From contig NZ_CP016438.1 of NCBI RefSeq assembly GCF_001685355.1, forward strand, positions 9,486,001 to 9,550,000: DNA of 64,000 bases. The letters are read 5' to 3'. Source of the DNA: Streptomyces lincolnensis. GTDB taxonomy: Bacteria; Actinomycetota; Actinomycetes; Streptomycetales; Streptomycetaceae. The notes under the pieces were generated by a model. The model did no database searches. It was not told the origin of the DNA and was given only the letters and a program-made list of their open reading frames with translations. This document shows, piece after piece, positions 8,533 to 16,328 of the stretch (position 1 is its first letter; each line of letters begins with the position of its first letter). A program made the translations under genes and the position numbers.

Positions 8533-8611
8533 ACGTGCGGGGCGCGTATGTCGCTCGTACCCATCACTGACACGGCATTTACGTGCAGGGCGCGTATGTG
8601 CTTCGTACAAG
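8533..8611. promoter_or_regulatory. Paired 28-bp direct repeats with 11-bp-spaced heptamers (likely SARP operator)
   Basis: Two copies of a 28-bp element (8533-8560 and 8581-8608) match at 24 of 28 positions, 48 bp apart. Inside each, three heptamers recur every 11 bp: GTGCGGG-4-GTATGTC-4-GTACCCA in the first and GTGCAGG-4-GTATGTG-4-GTACAAG in the second. An 11-bp period of heptamers is how SARP regulators read DNA. The block lies between the divergent 2OG-oxygenase and phosphotransferase operons and could control both. The SARP encoded at 16329 is the obvious candidate. The second copy covers a possible GTG start at 8583, which argues for ATG 8631 as the true start. Confidence 0.6.
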
Positions 8612-8630
8612 CGACGGCAAGACTCGACAC

Positions 8631-9740
8631 ATGCTTCCGCCGAACGGTGTGAGAATTCCAGATCTCGCCATAGTCAACCCATTCCTCGAACGGCTGGGCC
8701 TGGGCAAGCTGTCGCCGGACCGGGTGGTCACGCATCCGGGGCGGCACCGGAAATGCTCGGGCGTCACCACCAGCGGGCGCGGAGTGTTCGTCAAGCAGCT
8801 GAACGAGTCGCTCGGTTGCCCGGCCCCGGGCGTCAGGAGGGCCAGGTCGTTCGAGGCACTGCGGACGCCGGAGTTGTCCGGGGCCGCGCTCCTGGGCGCG
8901 GACGACGACCGTAACCTGCTCGTCTTCGAGCTGATCGAGGATGCCGAGCCGGCCGACCTGCTGGCGCGTGAAGGCCGGTTCGATGCCGGGCTCGCCCGCT
9001 GCCTGGGCGAGATGACGGGCGCCCTGCACGAACTGCCGGTCGACCTGGAGAACGCCTCCATCGACACCTCTCCCTCGCGGTATCCGCCCCTGGGGTCGCT
9101 GGAAGGGCTGACCCTCACGCAGTACCAGGCCGCCAGTTCGGCCGTGCTTCAGGGATGGCGCTTGCTGCAGCAGGACGAGGAGGTCAAGGAGGCACTGCGC
9201 GCGTTGCGCCGCGACGAGGACACGGCGTCGAAGGTGCCCACACACGGCGACTTCCGGCTGGACCAGGTCCTCGTCGTCGGCGGACGGCGACACATCATCG
9301 ACTGGGAGGAGTTCCGCCTCGGTGACCCGGCCCACGACGTGGGCATGTTCGTGGGGGAGTGGCTCTACCTGGCGGCGGACCGGGCGGCCCGCGGGCTGCA
9401 CACGGGGCCCGTGGGCGATTCCGGGACCGTGCTCGGCGTCAGCCGCGAGGAGGTCATCGCCCGGACCACGGTCGAGCTGCGGGCGGTACAGCCCATGGTG
9501 GGGGAGTTCTGGTCCGGCTACCGGTCGGTGCGCACGACGACCGACCCCGATCTGCCGCGGCGGTCCGCCGCATTCGCCGGCTGGCACCTCTACGACCGGA
9601 TGTTCAGCGTCGTGGCCAAGATGATGGTGCTCAGCATGACCCAGTACGTGGCCAATGGAATCGGACGCAGAGCGCTGCTCAATCCCCATGAGATCGCCGG
9701 GATTCTGGAAATGGGGGAGATCGATGTCACAAGCAGGTGA
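8631..9740 (+). CDS. Aminoglycoside-phosphotransferase-like protein of RiPP dehydration systems
   Basis: This 369-residue protein has an APH/choline-kinase-like fold: an N-lobe with GVFVKQLNES (ATP-binding Lys), LVFELIEDAEPADLL, then the catalytic loop THGDFRLDQVLV and the metal motif HIIDWEEFRLGDPAHDVG. It sits immediately before a HopA1-like gene and overlaps it. This pair defines the Ser/Thr phosphorylation and elimination module of class V lanthipeptides (LxmK/LxmX) and thioamitides (TvaC/TvaD). The expected role is phosphorylation of Ser/Thr in the precursor encoded at 15934. The ATG start is preferred over GTG 8583 because that codon lies inside a regulatory repeat. First gene of the rightward biosynthetic operon. 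Confidence 0.8.
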   Translation: MLPPNGVRIPDLAIVNPFLERLGLGKLSPDRVVTHPGRHRKCSGVTTSGRGVFVKQLNESLGCPAPGVRRARSFEALRTPELSGAALLGADDDRNLLVFELIEDAEPADLLAREGRFDAGLARCLGEMTGALHELPVDLENASIDTSPSRYPPLGSLEGLTLTQYQAASSAVLQGWRLLQQDEEVKEALRALRRDEDTASKVPTHGDFRLDQVLVVGGRRHIIDWEEFRLGDPAHDVGMFVGEWLYLAADRAARGLHTGPVGDSGTVLGVSREEVIARTTVELRAVQPMVGEFWSGYRSVRTTTDPDLPRRSAAFAGWHLYDRMFSVVAKMMVLSMTQYVANGIGRRALLNPHEIAGILEMGEIDVTSR

Positions 9741-10713
9741 CCTGTTGCTGCCGGAACTCGAATGCGCCCTGGAAAAGATCGAGTTGCAGTCCGATGGGAT
9801 GGTCGCCCATGTCGACGGCCATAAACTGGAGGCGAACAGCCCGAGGCATCTTTCGGTACTGCTGCGATGGAGCCTCTACGATTTCCTGCATTCCGGGCGC
9901 GGGCCGGACACCTACAAATCGAAGGATGTCGCCAGAAACGCCGCCCTGGAAGCCGAACTCGCCCGGGTCATGCCGCACCAGGAGACGATCACGAGCGCTC
10001 GGGTGGACGGGCGCGGGGACGGCGAGTTGCTGGCCTCCATCGACGGCACCCGGATATGGGTGCCGGAGCACCGCAAGCTCGCCGACGCCCCGGGGGGCGG
10101 CGAGGTGGTCTACCTGTCGATGCCGGCCGCACGTCCCGCTCTCTCGCCCGGCTTCTTTCTCGCCGACGGCAGCCGTGGGCGCTCGGTGCGCAAACCGGTC
10201 CTGAGGGTGTACGCGCACGTGCGGAGCATCGACGCGGTGCCGGGTGTCTGGGCGGCGGCGTTGCGCTGTCTGGAGGACAAGGGCGTTCCCTACCGCGCCA
10301 AGGTGGCCTCCTCCCCGCTGCTGCTTCCGCGCCGGGACGCGTTGGTGGTCTTCCTGGGCCCGGACGGCTGGGACGCGGCCCCGGACATCGTGGACGCGCT
10401 CGACGGCCTGCCGGGGCTGGGGGACGAGGTGTCCGTGTTCGCGCGGCGGCTCGCGCCGGGTGTGTCGATGGCGTGGCATCCGTTCGCCCGTCGGTCGCGC
10501 GGTCCGTCCGGACTCAGCTTCGGCCAGCATCGGGCTACGGCCGTGGCGCAGGGGCTCGTCGACCATGCCATCGGGACCCATGGGGGATCCCGTGCCGAGG
10601 CGGTCGCGGACGCGATGCGGGAGGCGGGGATCGACCCTGCCGACCCCTTCCGCCATGACGACTCACCGGAACTGGACTTCGCCCGCACGGACCAGCGGTC
10701 CGCACTGGGCTGA
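9724..10713 (+). CDS. HopA1-like protein (phospho-Ser/Thr lyase candidate)
   Basis: This 329-residue protein resembles HopA1-family proteins. The N-terminal part has LLRWSLYDFLHSG, the middle has VYLSMPAARPALSPGFFLADG and PVLRVYAHVRS, and the C-terminal part has SGLSFGQHRATAVAQGLVD and ALGLxxxPADPF-like spacing. Relatives partner with the upstream kinase-like protein in class V lanthipeptide and thioamitide biosynthesis, where they eliminate phosphate from phospho-Ser/Thr. Its ATG overlaps the kinase gene by 17 bases, which implies equimolar synthesis and a complex. The predicted product is dehydroalanine or dehydrobutyrine in the core peptide. Confidence 0.75.
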   Translation: MSQAGDLLLPELECALEKIELQSDGMVAHVDGHKLEANSPRHLSVLLRWSLYDFLHSGRGPDTYKSKDVARNAALEAELARVMPHQETITSARVDGRGDGELLASIDGTRIWVPEHRKLADAPGGGEVVYLSMPAARPALSPGFFLADGSRGRSVRKPVLRVYAHVRSIDAVPGVWAAALRCLEDKGVPYRAKVASSPLLLPRRDALVVFLGPDGWDAAPDIVDALDGLPGLGDEVSVFARRLAPGVSMAWHPFARRSRGPSGLSFGQHRATAVAQGLVDHAIGTHGGSRAEAVADAMREAGIDPADPFRHDDSPELDFARTDQRSALG

Positions 10714-10747
10714 CCGACGGTCCGGACGTATCGCAGGAGGGAGGAAC

Positions 10748-12022
10748 GTGGGCGAGTTCTCATCGGAGTTGGCCGCGGGGATGCGCGCGCTCGTGTCTCC
10801 GTACGGCGTCGTCAGCGAGGTGCTGCCCGGAGCGCCGGTCCGGGGTCTGGCGGGGCTGTCCCTCGCCTCGGCCCGGGTGAACGGCGCGCCAGGCGTCGAA
10901 CGGCCCGAGGAGTTCGGCGGTGCGGGCCGCAGCCTGGCCGGTCCGGACGACGCGGAGCTGATCGCCGTCGCGGAGGCCGCCGAACGCTACTCGGGCGCGG
11001 ACTTTCCCGGCAGCGGCGAACGGTGGGCGACGGTCGCCGAACTGGACGGGCCGGTGCTGGACATGACGGCCGTGCCCCGTTGCTCGGAGACCGAGTACGC
11101 GAGTGGTCACTGCCCGGTCGTCCCCTTCCGGGCCGAGGAGCCCATCCGATGGCAGGGAGGGCTCGACATGGCGTCGGGGGAGGCGGTGTGGGTGCCGTCG
11201 GTCATGGCACGGCACGGAATACGCCGCCTCGCCCCCGCGGAACGGTTCTGGAACCGCATCTCCACGGGCTACGCGGTGCACTCCGACCCGACCGAGGCCC
11301 TGCTGCGTGGTCTGTGCGAGGTGTGCGAGCGGGACTCCGCCGCGCTCGTCTGGCTGCAGATGCTGCCCCTGCCGCGCCTCGGGTTCACACGTCCCACAGC
11401 GACGCTCTCCGCCCTGCTCGACCACTGCGCACGGCACTTCGTCACGACGCACTTCTATGACGCGACGACGGACATCGGAGTGCCTGCCGTCTACTGCGTG
11501 CAGGTCGCCGAGTACGACGACGCCTGCCGCCGCTCGGTCGGCTGCGCCGTCGGCCGCGACCTGACCGAGGCGGCGGAGAAGGCCCTGCTCGAAGCCGTTC
11601 CCGCGCGTGCCCTGTTCCACCGTGCCAATCCCGACAGCCATGCCCTGGTCATGGCCGGAGCGCAGTTCATGGGCAGGCCGGAGAGGCGGCACGCCTTCGA
11701 CTTCCTGCTGAAGCAGCGCCGTTCCCGCCGGGCGGAGGACGGTGCACGGCTGCCACGGGATGCCGGAAAGGCCCTGGCGCGGGTGGTCGGTGCCCTTGCG
11801 GAGCGGGGCATGCGGGCGGTGGCCGTGGACCGGACCACGCGCGAGCTGGCGGCGGCGGGACTGACGGCCGTATGCGTCGTCGTACCGGGGCTGCAGCCCC
11901 TGACGTTTCACCGATACGGGCAGTACCGGGCACATCCGCGCCTGTACTCGGCGCCCGTCGCCATGGGACACCCCAGCCGGCCGGAGAAGGAGTTGAATCC
12001 GTGGCCCCAGCCCTTCCAGTGA
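10748..12022 (+). CDS. YcaO-domain ATP-dependent cyclodehydratase
   Basis: This 424-residue protein has the three YcaO ATP-site blocks: IAVAEAAERYSG, HSDPTEALLRGLCEVCERD and GRDLTEAAEKALLEA. It ends in NPWPQPFQ, a Pro-rich tail like the PxPxP end of azoline-forming YcaO proteins. Such enzymes phosphorylate backbone amides during thiazoline and oxazoline formation, aided by an E1-like partner that binds the leader. Two such partners follow directly. No TfuA gene is seen, so azoline formation is favoured over thioamidation. The GTG start has GGAGGGAGGAAC upstream. The three Cys of the precursor core are the likely targets. Confidence 0.88.
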   Translation: MGEFSSELAAGMRALVSPYGVVSEVLPGAPVRGLAGLSLASARVNGAPGVERPEEFGGAGRSLAGPDDAELIAVAEAAERYSGADFPGSGERWATVAELDGPVLDMTAVPRCSETEYASGHCPVVPFRAEEPIRWQGGLDMASGEAVWVPSVMARHGIRRLAPAERFWNRISTGYAVHSDPTEALLRGLCEVCERDSAALVWLQMLPLPRLGFTRPTATLSALLDHCARHFVTTHFYDATTDIGVPAVYCVQVAEYDDACRRSVGCAVGRDLTEAAEKALLEAVPARALFHRANPDSHALVMAGAQFMGRPERRHAFDFLLKQRRSRRAEDGARLPRDAGKALARVVGALAERGMRAVAVDRTTRELAAAGLTAVCVVVPGLQPLTFHRYGQYRAHPRLYSAPVAMGHPSRPEKELNPWPQPFQ

Positions 12023-12642
12023 TCGCCACGGGAGCCTTCGGCGAGCGGGTCGGCCGGCTGCTGGCCGAGACCCGGCCCGGAACCAAGGTGCTCTCCGTGT
12101 CCCGACTCTCCTATGCGTTCAGCGAGTTCCGTGGTCCCGTCGTCCTGGCCTCTTGGCGGCCCGAGCTTGCTCTCTGTGAGGAGATCGACGCGCTGGCACA
12201 CGACACCGAACGGCCCTGGCTCCCGGTTGTCCTGGAGACGGCGGCCGTCCGGGTCGGTCCTCTGATCCGCCCCCCGTACGCCCCCTGTTTCCGCTGCTAC
12301 CGGCTCAGGCGCAGCCAGCATGACCTCCAGGCGCGGACGACCTCGCTCCTGACGGACCGTTACGACCGGGATCCGCACTGCGGCCCTGGTGGGTTTCTGC
12401 CCCACCACGCCAGGGCCGCCGCCGCCGTGGTCGCGGCCTACGCGGACGGCGCGCCCGGTACCGGTCCGGGGCGCGTGAGCACGGTTCGCCTCCGTCGGTG
12501 GGACGTCGAGGCACACCGCGTCGTGCCGTGTCACGGGTGCACGCGGTGCGGCGACCGCGGTGCCTCGGGCCCGGAGCTGAACCGCCTCGGAGCGGTTCTG
12601 CCAGCCCTGTCGCCGCGTCGCGACCCCTTGGAGGTGCGGTGA
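12001..12642 (+). CDS. Ocin-ThiF-like E1 partner protein (zinc-binding, short)
   Basis: This 213-residue protein resembles the C-terminal half of TOMM cyclodehydratase partner proteins: VVLETAAVRVGPLIRPPYAPCFRCYRLRR, then a distal CHGCTRC. The pairs CxxC and CxxCxxC suggest one structural zinc. No leader-binding domain is visible, so it may work with the larger fused protein that follows. It starts at GTG 12001 inside the end of the YcaO gene (22-base overlap) with GAAGGAG upstream. Its own end overlaps the next gene as GTGA. The split into two E1-like proteins is also seen in thiopeptide-type azole systems. Confidence 0.7.
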   Translation: MAPALPVIATGAFGERVGRLLAETRPGTKVLSVSRLSYAFSEFRGPVVLASWRPELALCEEIDALAHDTERPWLPVVLETAAVRVGPLIRPPYAPCFRCYRLRRSQHDLQARTTSLLTDRYDRDPHCGPGGFLPHHARAAAAVVAAYADGAPGTGPGRVSTVRLRRWDVEAHRVVPCHGCTRCGDRGASGPELNRLGAVLPALSPRRDPLEVR

Positions 12643-14288
12643 CGAGTCAAGGCACGTCGGCTTCGAGAGCCGTGCTGGACCGTGACCGGGCACGGCCTGC
12701 CCTGTGCCGTGGGCTGGTGCTCGTGGAAGTTCCCGGTGGGCTCGTGGTGGAAGGCGGCCCGCATCGGATGCTGTTGAGCGGCGAGGCGGCCTCCGGGTTC
12801 CTTCCGGCGCTGCTGCCGCTGCTGGACGGACGGCATGACATGGACGAACTGTGTTCCCTGCTAGCCGCCGATCCCGCCGACCTCACCCAGGCGCTGGAGC
12901 TGCTGGACGACTGGGGCGTACTGGAACCGGGCGGCCCCACGCAGGAAGAGCAGAAGGAGGGCGTGCCGGAAGACACCGTCGCGTACTACTCCCGTACGGC
13001 CGCCCTCACGGGTGGGCATGCGTCAGCCGAGTCGGTGCTGGACGAGCTCTCCCGGTCCCATGTCCTGCTGGTCGCCGAGCAGCCGCTGACCCGGATGCTG
13101 ATGGAGGACCTGACCGTCAGCGGGGTGGGCAGGGTGTCCACCGGAGGCGGCGGAGGCGGAGTTCCGCAGAACTGCGACCTTGTCGTGGTGGCCGACCGGC
13201 CCGGTGCTGCGGGGCGTCTGGCGGACTGGGTGGCCGCGGCCTGGGCGGACCGCGTCCCCGTCCTGCGGCTCGCGACCGAAGACGGCGCGGTTGAGGTGGG
13301 ACCGCTGTTCTGGCCGGGTGGGTCGGCATGCGTCGGCTGCTTCCGCCGGGGCGGCGGGCCCGTTGGCGCCGCGGGCGGCGATGAGGCGCTGCTGGCCTCG
13401 GCCGCAGCCATGGAAGTGCTGGCCGTCCTCGCCCGGACCACACCGGTGACGACCCTCGGCACCCGAGTGCGCACCGTGACCGGGGGCGACCGTACGGAGC
13501 GTCACCTCCTCACGCCCGACCCCTCGTGCACCGTATGCGGGGACGGCCGTGACGGGGCCGTCGACGACGCCCTGTGGCTCATCGAGGCGTATGAGTGGCA
13601 CCTGGCGCTCCCGCCCGGTCGGCTGACCCCCATGCCGCGCCTGCTCGCTCCCCAACGTCATCAGGTGCGCCAGGCGTCGCGGCGCCGCGTCCTGCCGTAC
13701 ACGTCGCCCGCGGTGCGACTGCCGGGCCCATCACGGTCCGACCGGCACGGTGGACATCCCGGCCCGGCCGGGCCGGTCATGGCACTCGCGGAGATCCTGC
13801 CGCACATGGCGGGTCCGACCGCCGCGTACGACGCCGGCCGCGGCCAGGACGAGAACGGCCCGGTCTCCGTCGATACGTACGTCCTGACGGATCTGCTCGG
13901 CCAGGAACTGCCCGGTCAGGTCTTCCGGTACGACGACGTCGACCACCGACTGTTGTCCCTGCGGGCCGACTCACCACCGTGGAGACGGGCCGTGCTGTCC
14001 TCCGGGCTGGATGTGGCCGACCTGGACGCGGTGATCGTTCTTGTCGCGGACGCCGGTCCGCTCGCCGCGGAGTTCGGTGACAGCGCCTGGCGGCTGGCAC
14101 ACCTGGACGCCGGTATCGCGGCGATGCGACTGGCCCACGCGGCACGGGAGGCTCAGATTCCGCTCGCCTGCGGACTTGGCTGGAGCGAGTACCTGCCGGC
14201 GGTCCTCGAACTCGACCCGACGAGAGAGAGCGTGGGCGCCGTGGCCGGACTGGTGGGCGGTTCGAGACCACAGGAGGTGCAGGGATGA
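12639..14288 (+). CDS. RRE-like / E1-like / nitroreductase-like fusion protein
   Basis: This 549-residue protein has three apparent parts. Residues ~15-95 look like a PqqD-type leader-recognition winged helix (LCRGLVLVEVPGG...MLLSGEAA...LLDGRHDMDEL). Residues ~120-330 are an Ocin-ThiF-like E1 domain with VEVGPLFWPGGSACVGC and a distal CTVCGDG (zinc Cys pairs). Residues ~370-549 resemble half of a SagB-type nitroreductase, with WRLAHLDAGIAAMRLAHAAREAQIPLA near the end. The expected role is leader binding and delivery to YcaO, plus a contribution to azoline oxidation. The GTG start overlaps the preceding stop, with GGAGG upstream. FMN-binding residues could not be confirmed by eye. Confidence 0.7.
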   Translation: MTSQGTSASRAVLDRDRARPALCRGLVLVEVPGGLVVEGGPHRMLLSGEAASGFLPALLPLLDGRHDMDELCSLLAADPADLTQALELLDDWGVLEPGGPTQEEQKEGVPEDTVAYYSRTAALTGGHASAESVLDELSRSHVLLVAEQPLTRMLMEDLTVSGVGRVSTGGGGGGVPQNCDLVVVADRPGAAGRLADWVAAAWADRVPVLRLATEDGAVEVGPLFWPGGSACVGCFRRGGGPVGAAGGDEALLASAAAMEVLAVLARTTPVTTLGTRVRTVTGGDRTERHLLTPDPSCTVCGDGRDGAVDDALWLIEAYEWHLALPPGRLTPMPRLLAPQRHQVRQASRRRVLPYTSPAVRLPGPSRSDRHGGHPGPAGPVMALAEILPHMAGPTAAYDAGRGQDENGPVSVDTYVLTDLLGQELPGQVFRYDDVDHRLLSLRADSPPWRRAVLSSGLDVADLDAVIVLVADAGPLAAEFGDSAWRLAHLDAGIAAMRLAHAAREAQIPLACGLGWSEYLPAVLELDPTRESVGAVAGLVGGSRPQEVQG

Positions 14289-14866
14289 CGCCTCCGTCGA
14301 TGGCCGACGCGGTCGCCGCGGTGGAACAAGCATGCCGTGGCGGCCGGTCCGCCCAGCGTGCGGAGCCGGAGCGTCGGCCCAGGGCGATGGAGGCCTCCGG
14401 CGTCGCGGGGGAGGTGGCGGCCGTGCTGGACATTGCGTTCCGGTCCCACCGGCTGGCCGTCCCGGACCAGACTCCGTACGGGATCCTCGCGGTGACGGGC
14501 CACTCCGGACCGGGTACGGCGCATGTCGTGTTCGCCAGGGCCGACACCGTGGTGCCGTTCGAGGCGGAGCCCTCCTGGACCGGCGTGCTCGCCGAGGCGC
14601 ACCCGGACGTGGGCCGGCTCTTCCTCGTCTGCGCCGATCTCGGGAGAGCAGCCAGGCCGTGGACCGGTGCGGCCTACCCGGAATCGCTGGTAGGGGCCGG
14701 AGCCCTCGCGCACAGTCTGCGGCTCGCGGCCTCCCGCCCATGGCCCGGTGCCCGGATCCACACCGGAAGCCACACCCCCGTGACCTCGGCCGTGCGACGA
14801 CGGCACCCGGGGATGCGCCACCTGGTCACCGTCTCCGCCGGCCCTCTCGATGGGAGCTCCACATGA
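14285..14866 (+). CDS. Nitroreductase-like (SagB-type) azoline dehydrogenase candidate
   Basis: This 193-residue protein starts at ATGA on the stop of the fused gene. It has YGILAVTGHSGPGTAHVVFARADT in the middle and YPESLVGAGALAHSLRLAASR and HLVTVSAG toward the end. These fit the strand and helix pattern of SagB/thiazole-forming nitroreductases, although the protein is shorter than a full one. It probably pairs with the nitroreductase-like tail of the upstream protein to give one FMN dehydrogenase that oxidises azolines to azoles. That pairing is inference from adjacency and complementary lengths. Its stop overlaps the sulfotransferase start. Confidence 0.5.
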   Translation: MTPPSMADAVAAVEQACRGGRSAQRAEPERRPRAMEASGVAGEVAAVLDIAFRSHRLAVPDQTPYGILAVTGHSGPGTAHVVFARADTVVPFEAEPSWTGVLAEAHPDVGRLFLVCADLGRAARPWTGAAYPESLVGAGALAHSLRLAASRPWPGARIHTGSHTPVTSAVRRRHPGMRHLVTVSAGPLDGSST

Positions 14867-15813
14867 CTGAGACAGTTTCCGCAGCCGGAGTGCCCCAGGG
14901 CGCCGAACCCGTCGGCGCCGGACACCCGGATCCCCTCTTCATCCTCTCCCCGCCCCGATCGTTCTCCACGATCACCCTGGCTCTCCTGGCCGGGCACCCG
15001 CGGATCTTCGGCTTTCCCGAGATGCTGGTCTTCGCCAACGACACGGTGGGCGATCTCGTCGGAGAGGACGGCACGGAGGCGGAGCGGTTTCCGCCGGCGT
15101 ACCGCAAGACCCGCCTGAGCGGGGTCTGCCGCGCCCTTGCCCAGGTCCACGAAGGAGAACAGACGGCGGATGCGATCGCCCGGGCCGAGGAGTGGCTGAG
15201 GGAGCGTCCCGACTGGCCGATGCCCAGGGTCCTGGATCACCTGCTGGAGCTGGTCAGTCCGCTGATCGGGGTTGAGAAGACGCCCGACACGGTGGCCACG
15301 GACGAGTCCCTCGACCAGTGCCTGCGCAGCTATCCGAACGCCCGCTACATCCACCTGACGCGGCACCCCGTGACGACTCAGCGCTCGATGCACAGCCAGA
15401 ACCAGCAGTACCTGACGCACCGGAAGGTGCGCGTGGTCGGAGCGGCCTCCTCCTGGTATCTGTCGCACCGGCGGATCATGCGGGCGCTCGGCGAACTCCC
15501 GCAACGGCAGTGGATGCGGATCCGCGGCGAGGACCTGGTCAACGAGCCCCGGTTGTGGCTGCGCCGGATCCTCGACTGGCTCGAACTGGACGATGACGAG
15601 GCGGTCCTCGACCGAATGGTGCACCCCGAGTCGTGGCCGTTCGCCAACAACGGCCCCGAGGGAGGGCTGTTCGGAGGCGACCACAAGTTCTTCACCGCGC
15701 CCGAGCTCAGGCCGGTCCCGGATCCCGGGCCGGTCGAATTCGACCCGGAATGGGACTTGCCGGACGAGATGTACAGGCGAATGGCAGCGTTGGCACGCGA
15801 ATTGGGCTACTGA
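14863..15813 (+). CDS. Sulfotransferase family protein
   Basis: This 316-residue protein has the PAPS 5'-phosphosulfate loop as FILSPPRSFSTIT (about residues 26-40), the 3'-phosphate region as YIHLTRHPVTTQRSMHSQ, and a long helical middle with VEKTPDTVA. These are the hallmarks of PAPS-dependent sulfotransferases. It overlaps the preceding dehydrogenase gene as ATGA and is the last enzyme gene before the precursor peptide. The likely function is O-sulfation of the modified peptide or of a group attached to it, possibly Tyr-free since the core has no Tyr. Sulfation in azole-containing RiPPs would be unusual. Confidence 0.85.
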   Translation: MTETVSAAGVPQGAEPVGAGHPDPLFILSPPRSFSTITLALLAGHPRIFGFPEMLVFANDTVGDLVGEDGTEAERFPPAYRKTRLSGVCRALAQVHEGEQTADAIARAEEWLRERPDWPMPRVLDHLLELVSPLIGVEKTPDTVATDESLDQCLRSYPNARYIHLTRHPVTTQRSMHSQNQQYLTHRKVRVVGAASSWYLSHRRIMRALGELPQRQWMRIRGEDLVNEPRLWLRRILDWLELDDDEAVLDRMVHPESWPFANNGPEGGLFGGDHKFFTAPELRPVPDPGPVEFDPEWDLPDEMYRRMAALARELGY

Positions 15814-15933
15814 GCCCGCTCGCCAGAGAAAGGAAATGCTGGATGAGGATCCGGTGCTCTTTGCCGGTCAGGTCTCCGCCCGGCGGCGGGATCAGGCCGG
15901 TCCGAGAAGAAAAGACTGGAAAGGGGAATTTCT

Positions 15934-16104
15934 GTGGGTAAGTTCACGATCCGTGATGTGTCCGAATCCGGCTGGGAGTCGCTCGTGGTGACCGCCCTGA
16001 TGGGCATCGAGGAGAGCCCGGGCTGGACCGACTGCTGGCCGACCGGTGGCACCAGCGGTGCGTGCTGCACGACGTCGCCGGCTGCGCCCGAGCCGGGCGT
16101 CTGA
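15934..16104 (+). CDS. RiPP precursor peptide (56 aa)
   Basis: This short gene at the end of the biosynthetic operon starts at GTG with AAGGGG 8-9 bases upstream. Residues 1-27 look like a leader: MGKFTIRDVSESGWESL, then VVTALMGIEE, mostly acidic and helical with no Cys. Residues 28-49 look like a core: SPGWTDCWPTGG followed by TSGACCTTSP, with Cys34, Cys44 and Cys45, seven Thr/Ser (Thr32, 37, 40, 46, 47; Ser41, 48), two Trp and several Gly/Pro. A Pro/Ala-rich tail (AAPEPGV) follows. Cys next to small residues suits thiazole formation, and the Thr/Ser suit dehydration. The leader/core boundary is a guess. I do not recognise the sequence. Confidence 0.85.
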   Translation: MGKFTIRDVSESGWESLVVTALMGIEESPGWTDCWPTGGTSGACCTTSPAAPEPGV

Positions 16105-16124
16105 GCGACCATGCACTGAATAGG

Positions 16125-16164
16125 GCGCGGTATTCCGGATTTCACGGGATCTGGGATACCGCGC
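16125..16164 (+). terminator. Hairpin after the precursor gene
   Basis: GCGCGGTATTCC (16125-16136) pairs with GGGATACCGCGC (16153-16164), a 12-bp stem with one G-T wobble and a 16-base loop, 20 bases after the precursor stop. No T-run follows. It may end or protect the biosynthetic transcript. The rest of 16165-16328 up to the SARP start shows no gene; a promoter for the SARP is expected there but no clear boxes were picked out. Confidence 0.5.
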
Positions 16165-16328
16165 TCCGCTGTCTGTTCACGGTGCCGTGGCAAGAGGGTG
16201 GCAAGCCGACGGCTAGAGCGTGCTGCCAGAATTGCGGCCGTTGGATTTCTTTTGCAAATCGGTGTGTTGGGCAGTTCGGAACGGCAGGACGAGCAGGGAG
16301 TCTTGCGAACAGCGGGGAGGTTTCTTCG

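Noticed and set aside
10748-12642. Thioamide-forming YcaO/TfuA pair
   Set aside because: The partner has E1-like zinc Cys pairs rather than TfuA features, and the YcaO has a Pro-rich C-terminus.
8631-16104. Thiopeptide cluster
   Set aside because: No LanB-like dehydratase or [4+2] cycloaddition enzyme, and the core lacks the Ser-rich thiopeptide pattern.
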